Origin: F22 sp963678855
Lineage (GTDB): Bacteria > Bacteroidota > Bacteroidia > Bacteroidales > Bacteroidaceae
Assembly (NCBI GenBank): GCA_963678855.1
Contig: OY787448.1
Location: 558,001-622,000, forward strand
Length of the DNA: 64,000 nt
Reading direction: 5' to 3'
Made by a program: the position numbers and the translations under genes
The notes under the pieces: model-generated
Told to the model about the DNA's origin: nothing
Seen by the model: the letters and a program-made list of their open reading frames with translations, nothing else
Databases searched by the model: none
Shown here: piece by piece, positions 62,049-64,000 of the stretch
Layout: every line of letters starts with the position of its first letter
Position numbering within the stretch: position 1 is the first letter of the stretch

Positions 62049-62771
62049 CTAGATCTTTGCGGTAATCATACGTACCTTATGGTTTATCTCTTTGTAACTG
62101 TTATTGACTTCATCCCATGAATCAATGACGCGTGAGAGGTCATACACACTTTTTTCAACGACACGCATTTGTGGGTTTGGGTCTTTGCCATCTATCTTCC
62201 AGTGGCCTTGTTGAATAGTCACATCCTTGGATAAAGAATCGATATAGGCTGTGTATATTTTAAGGGTTATCTTACCGTCTACTTCTTGTCTAAATTTTAT
62301 ATCATAGCCATACTTGGGTGGTTGATATTGATAGTCGGTGTGGAGATAATTCATTGCATTTGTTAATGCATCATCTTGTCGTTTTTGTATAGGTACTTTT
62401 TTGTAGATTAGCTTGGCTACCTGGTCGATGCAGCGTGCTGCATCCTGTCTGTTTGAGTATGATAGATTACTCCCGCGGTGGCAAGCGGTAGCAATTTTTT
62501 CTATTTCTGAATCGAATATGGAATCGTTCATATCGACCATCTCAGTGACGAGTTCATTGGTGTCTATCAATCTCTTCAGCACATCTTTCAAGATGGCAAC
62601 AGACATGGTATCGGCTGGAAGGATACTGACGATTTCTCTTATGGAGCTAGGATCGTCGAAGTTATTCTGCACATATGACTTAAATTCTTGCTTTACTAGT
62701 TCTTCATTGCTCTTCTGACAACTGGCAAAACTAAACAAAAAGATAAATAAGAATGGCAGCAATTGTTTCAT
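62049..62771 (-). CDS. Hypothetical lipoprotein
   Basis: A 240-residue protein with lipoprotein signal KQLLPFLFIFLFSFASCQKS (Cys18). The mature part begins with a helical region (EELVKQEFKSYVQNNFDDPS) of a type common in small Bacteroidales lipoproteins. It continues with charged helices and a beta part (YDIKFRQEVDGKITLKIYTA). No known catalytic motif. It has a promoter and a terminator of its own. Confidence 0.75.
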   Translation of the reverse strand: MKQLLPFLFIFLFSFASCQKSNEELVKQEFKSYVQNNFDDPSSIREIVSILPADTMSVAILKDVLKRLIDTNELVTEMVDMNDSIFDSEIEKIATACHRGSNLSYSNRQDAARCIDQVAKLIYKKVPIQKRQDDALTNAMNYLHTDYQYQPPKYGYDIKFRQEVDGKITLKIYTAYIDSLSKDVTIQQGHWKIDGKDPNPQMRVVEKSVYDLSRVIDSWDEVNNSYKEINHKVRMITAKI

Positions 62772-62879
62772 AATTTAGTTGAGGGCTTATATACACATTC
62801 CTCCGATCGGTATAAGGTTAGGCATACGTGACTTTAAGACGAAGTCGATTATGCAGTTATTGCATTCACAAAACAATTA

Positions 62880-62910
62880 CAAATATAGCAATATTGTACA
62901 AAAAAGCAAC
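62880..62910 (-). promoter_or_regulatory. Promoter of the lipoprotein gene at 62049
   Basis: Minus strand: GTTG (62907-62910), 19 bases, TATATTTG (62880-62887). The leader is about 100 bases. The rest of the 62772-63073 gap shows no gene. Confidence 0.5.
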
Positions 62911-63073
62911 AATATCTGCATATTATTCCATTTATATACTTTTAAATAGACAAAAAACTGCTGGCTATGTACAGATTATCACCCTGCTGGAGAAATGCGT
63001 CAATTTTATAGTCTATGACAGCAATAGAGAAGGCGTGAGGGCTAGGTGTTCATATCTCGATTAATCAAGAATA

Positions 63074-63718
63074 TTATCGCATGCTCTTGACCATATCGGC
63101 TCCCATATAATAGGCTTTTTCGCAATCCTGTGGAAAGATTGTCTCACGTCTATGGAGTCTTTCTTCACCAGAAAAAGTAGACGCTGCATATTTATCGTAG
63201 TCTTCAAACTGGCAAGTGCCAGTGCAATACATATTCTTGAAGTCCGTAAATATGATCTTAAATATATTCGCATGGTAGTCAAACATCTTATCGTATCCAT
63301 AATTCTTAATCATGGGTGGAAAGACGTTCATGGTGTAGATAAATGCAGTAGATAAGGACTTTGGAAAAGTAGCTGGTTTGTCATCAAAAGAGAGATATGG
63401 GAAAGTCAACCTCTCAACAAAAGATTGCATCTCACCTGAGATGTTGCCCATATAAATAGGAGAACCTAGAATAAGGCCGTCGCAAGTAGTTATCTTCTTA
63501 AGTAAAGGCTTTAGAGCATCGCACTTCACGCACGTTTCTACAGTTACGCCTTTGCGCTTACATTCGTAACAACTCTCACAGCCTTGATAATTTAAATCGT
63601 ACAAATCGATCATCTCAACTTCTGCACCTTCCGATCTTGCACCTTCTAGAGCTCTTTCAACTAGTGTGCTAGTATTCCATCCCTTACGCGGGCTACCATT
63701 AATTCCAATAAATTTCAT
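63074..63718 (-). CDS. Flavodoxin-fold NADPH-dependent FMN reductase / iron-sulfur flavoprotein type
   Basis: A 214-residue protein. It starts with the FMN phosphate loop MKFIGINGSPRKGWNTSTLV. It then has the Cys cluster GCESCYECKRKGVTVETCVK (compact CxxCxxC with a further Cys), and the flavin loop GLILGSPIYMGNISGEMQSF. The Cys set is that of iron-sulfur flavoproteins and related electron carriers. A second Cys pair (MYCTGTCQFEDY) is in the C-terminal part. I start at 63718, since the longer frame to 63829 has no homology-like sequence. It is an intact relative in fold of the broken reductase at 14837. Confidence 0.85.
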   Translation of the reverse strand: MKFIGINGSPRKGWNTSTLVERALEGARSEGAEVEMIDLYDLNYQGCESCYECKRKGVTVETCVKCDALKPLLKKITTCDGLILGSPIYMGNISGEMQSFVERLTFPYLSFDDKPATFPKSLSTAFIYTMNVFPPMIKNYGYDKMFDYHANIFKIIFTDFKNMYCTGTCQFEDYDKYAASTFSGEERLHRRETIFPQDCEKAYYMGADMVKSMR

Positions 63719-63862
63719 AGTTGTTCGTTTATAATGTATGTATTCTACGTGGGACAATAGTAAGCAAAAATTATGACACATCCAAAAATATCGACAGTTT
63801 TTGTTACTATATGCAAAACAACTCGGCAATTTAAGAATTTTGAAGGGGGATCGGTTGCAAGA

Positions 63863-64000
63863 CTACATCCCCAATGGGATGCCCAATCCCAACCAACACA
63901 TAAATAGTACAATCCATGCGACTAAAATAGACACTGAATATTTCCATGTATAGTTGATAATGCGACCAAATCCAGCATCGGGTTGGTATTGCTGCAAGAA
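63863..64000 (-). CDS. AbgT-family transporter, C-terminal end (truncated by window)
   Basis: The minus frame entering from the right edge reads LQQYQPDAGFGRIINYTWKY, then SVSILVAWIVLFMCWLGLGI and PLGM before TAG at 63863-63865. It matches the last helix and the GIPLG ending of AbgT (p-aminobenzoyl-glutamate) transporters. Only about 45 residues are in the window, so specificity cannot be judged. Confidence 0.65.
   Translation of the reverse strand, partial: FLQQYQPDAGFGRIINYTWKYSVSILVAWIVLFMCWLGLGIPLGM

Overview
The window looks like a chromosomal segment of a Bacteroidales bacterium (phylum Bacteroidota). The evidence is many promoters of the Bacteroidota type (TTTG, about 20 bases, TAnnTTTG), a GH97 glucosidase, DUF5063, a FtsK/LolA-like/thioredoxin reductase cluster, an NfeD/FloA pair, many secreted lipoproteins, and class III ribonucleotide reductase, which points to anaerobic life. 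I do not name a genus.

Layout. 1-2.4 kb: two overlapping sensor histidine kinases, then a tRNA-Arg(UCU) with its own promoter and terminator. 2.9-11.1 kb: a decayed secreted protein, a beta-propeller lactonase lipoprotein, gcvT, pepT, an LTA-synthase-like membrane sulfatase-fold protein with altered active-site motifs, and a GH97 alpha-glucosidase. 11.1-16.8 kb: a palindromic repeat, a thioesterase, a 1-Cys peroxiredoxin, then a decaying redox cluster (short-chain dehydrogenase, HxlR regulator and FMN reductase all broken; a small monooxygenase intact). 16.8-31.6 kb: housekeeping genes (TtcA, PD40/TPR protein, NfeD, FloA, nucleoside phosphorylase, GalE, cysteine desulfidase, NrdD/NrdG) and a cytosolic histidine kinase. 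31.7-45.6 kb: TamB-like protein, TsaD, Maf, GNAT, a frameshifted trxB, LolA-like, FtsK, DUF5063, 3'-5' exonuclease and an RlmI-type methyltransferase. 46-53.2 kb: accessory, decaying DNA with Sel1-repeat proteins (one broken), duplicated lipoproteins and scrambled fragments of HU/amidase, dnaG and an RGG-tail gene. 53.3-58.6 kb: an AT-rich two-gene immune-like module. 58.7-64 kb: an unknown convergent gene, several gene remnants, small lipoproteins, an iron-sulfur flavoprotein-type reductase and the 3' end of an AbgT-type transporter.

The most interesting content is the 53,291-58,608 pair. A 1301-residue NACHT/STAND-type NTPase overlaps by 13 bases a 474-residue protein with two TIR-like domains. 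The first 26 residues of the NTPase and the last 24 residues of the TIR protein carry the same motif, aligned without gaps (QTG[RK]NNI.A.N ... G at the end). A motif shared between the N-terminus of an NLR-like sensor and the C-terminus of its partner effector is the arrangement of amyloid-signalling (BASS/RHIM-like) pairs. I infer a motif-templated sensor/TIR effector defence system.

The window is also rich in broken genes: at least twelve remnants or frameshifted genes, concentrated at 12.9-16.7 kb and 47-62 kb.
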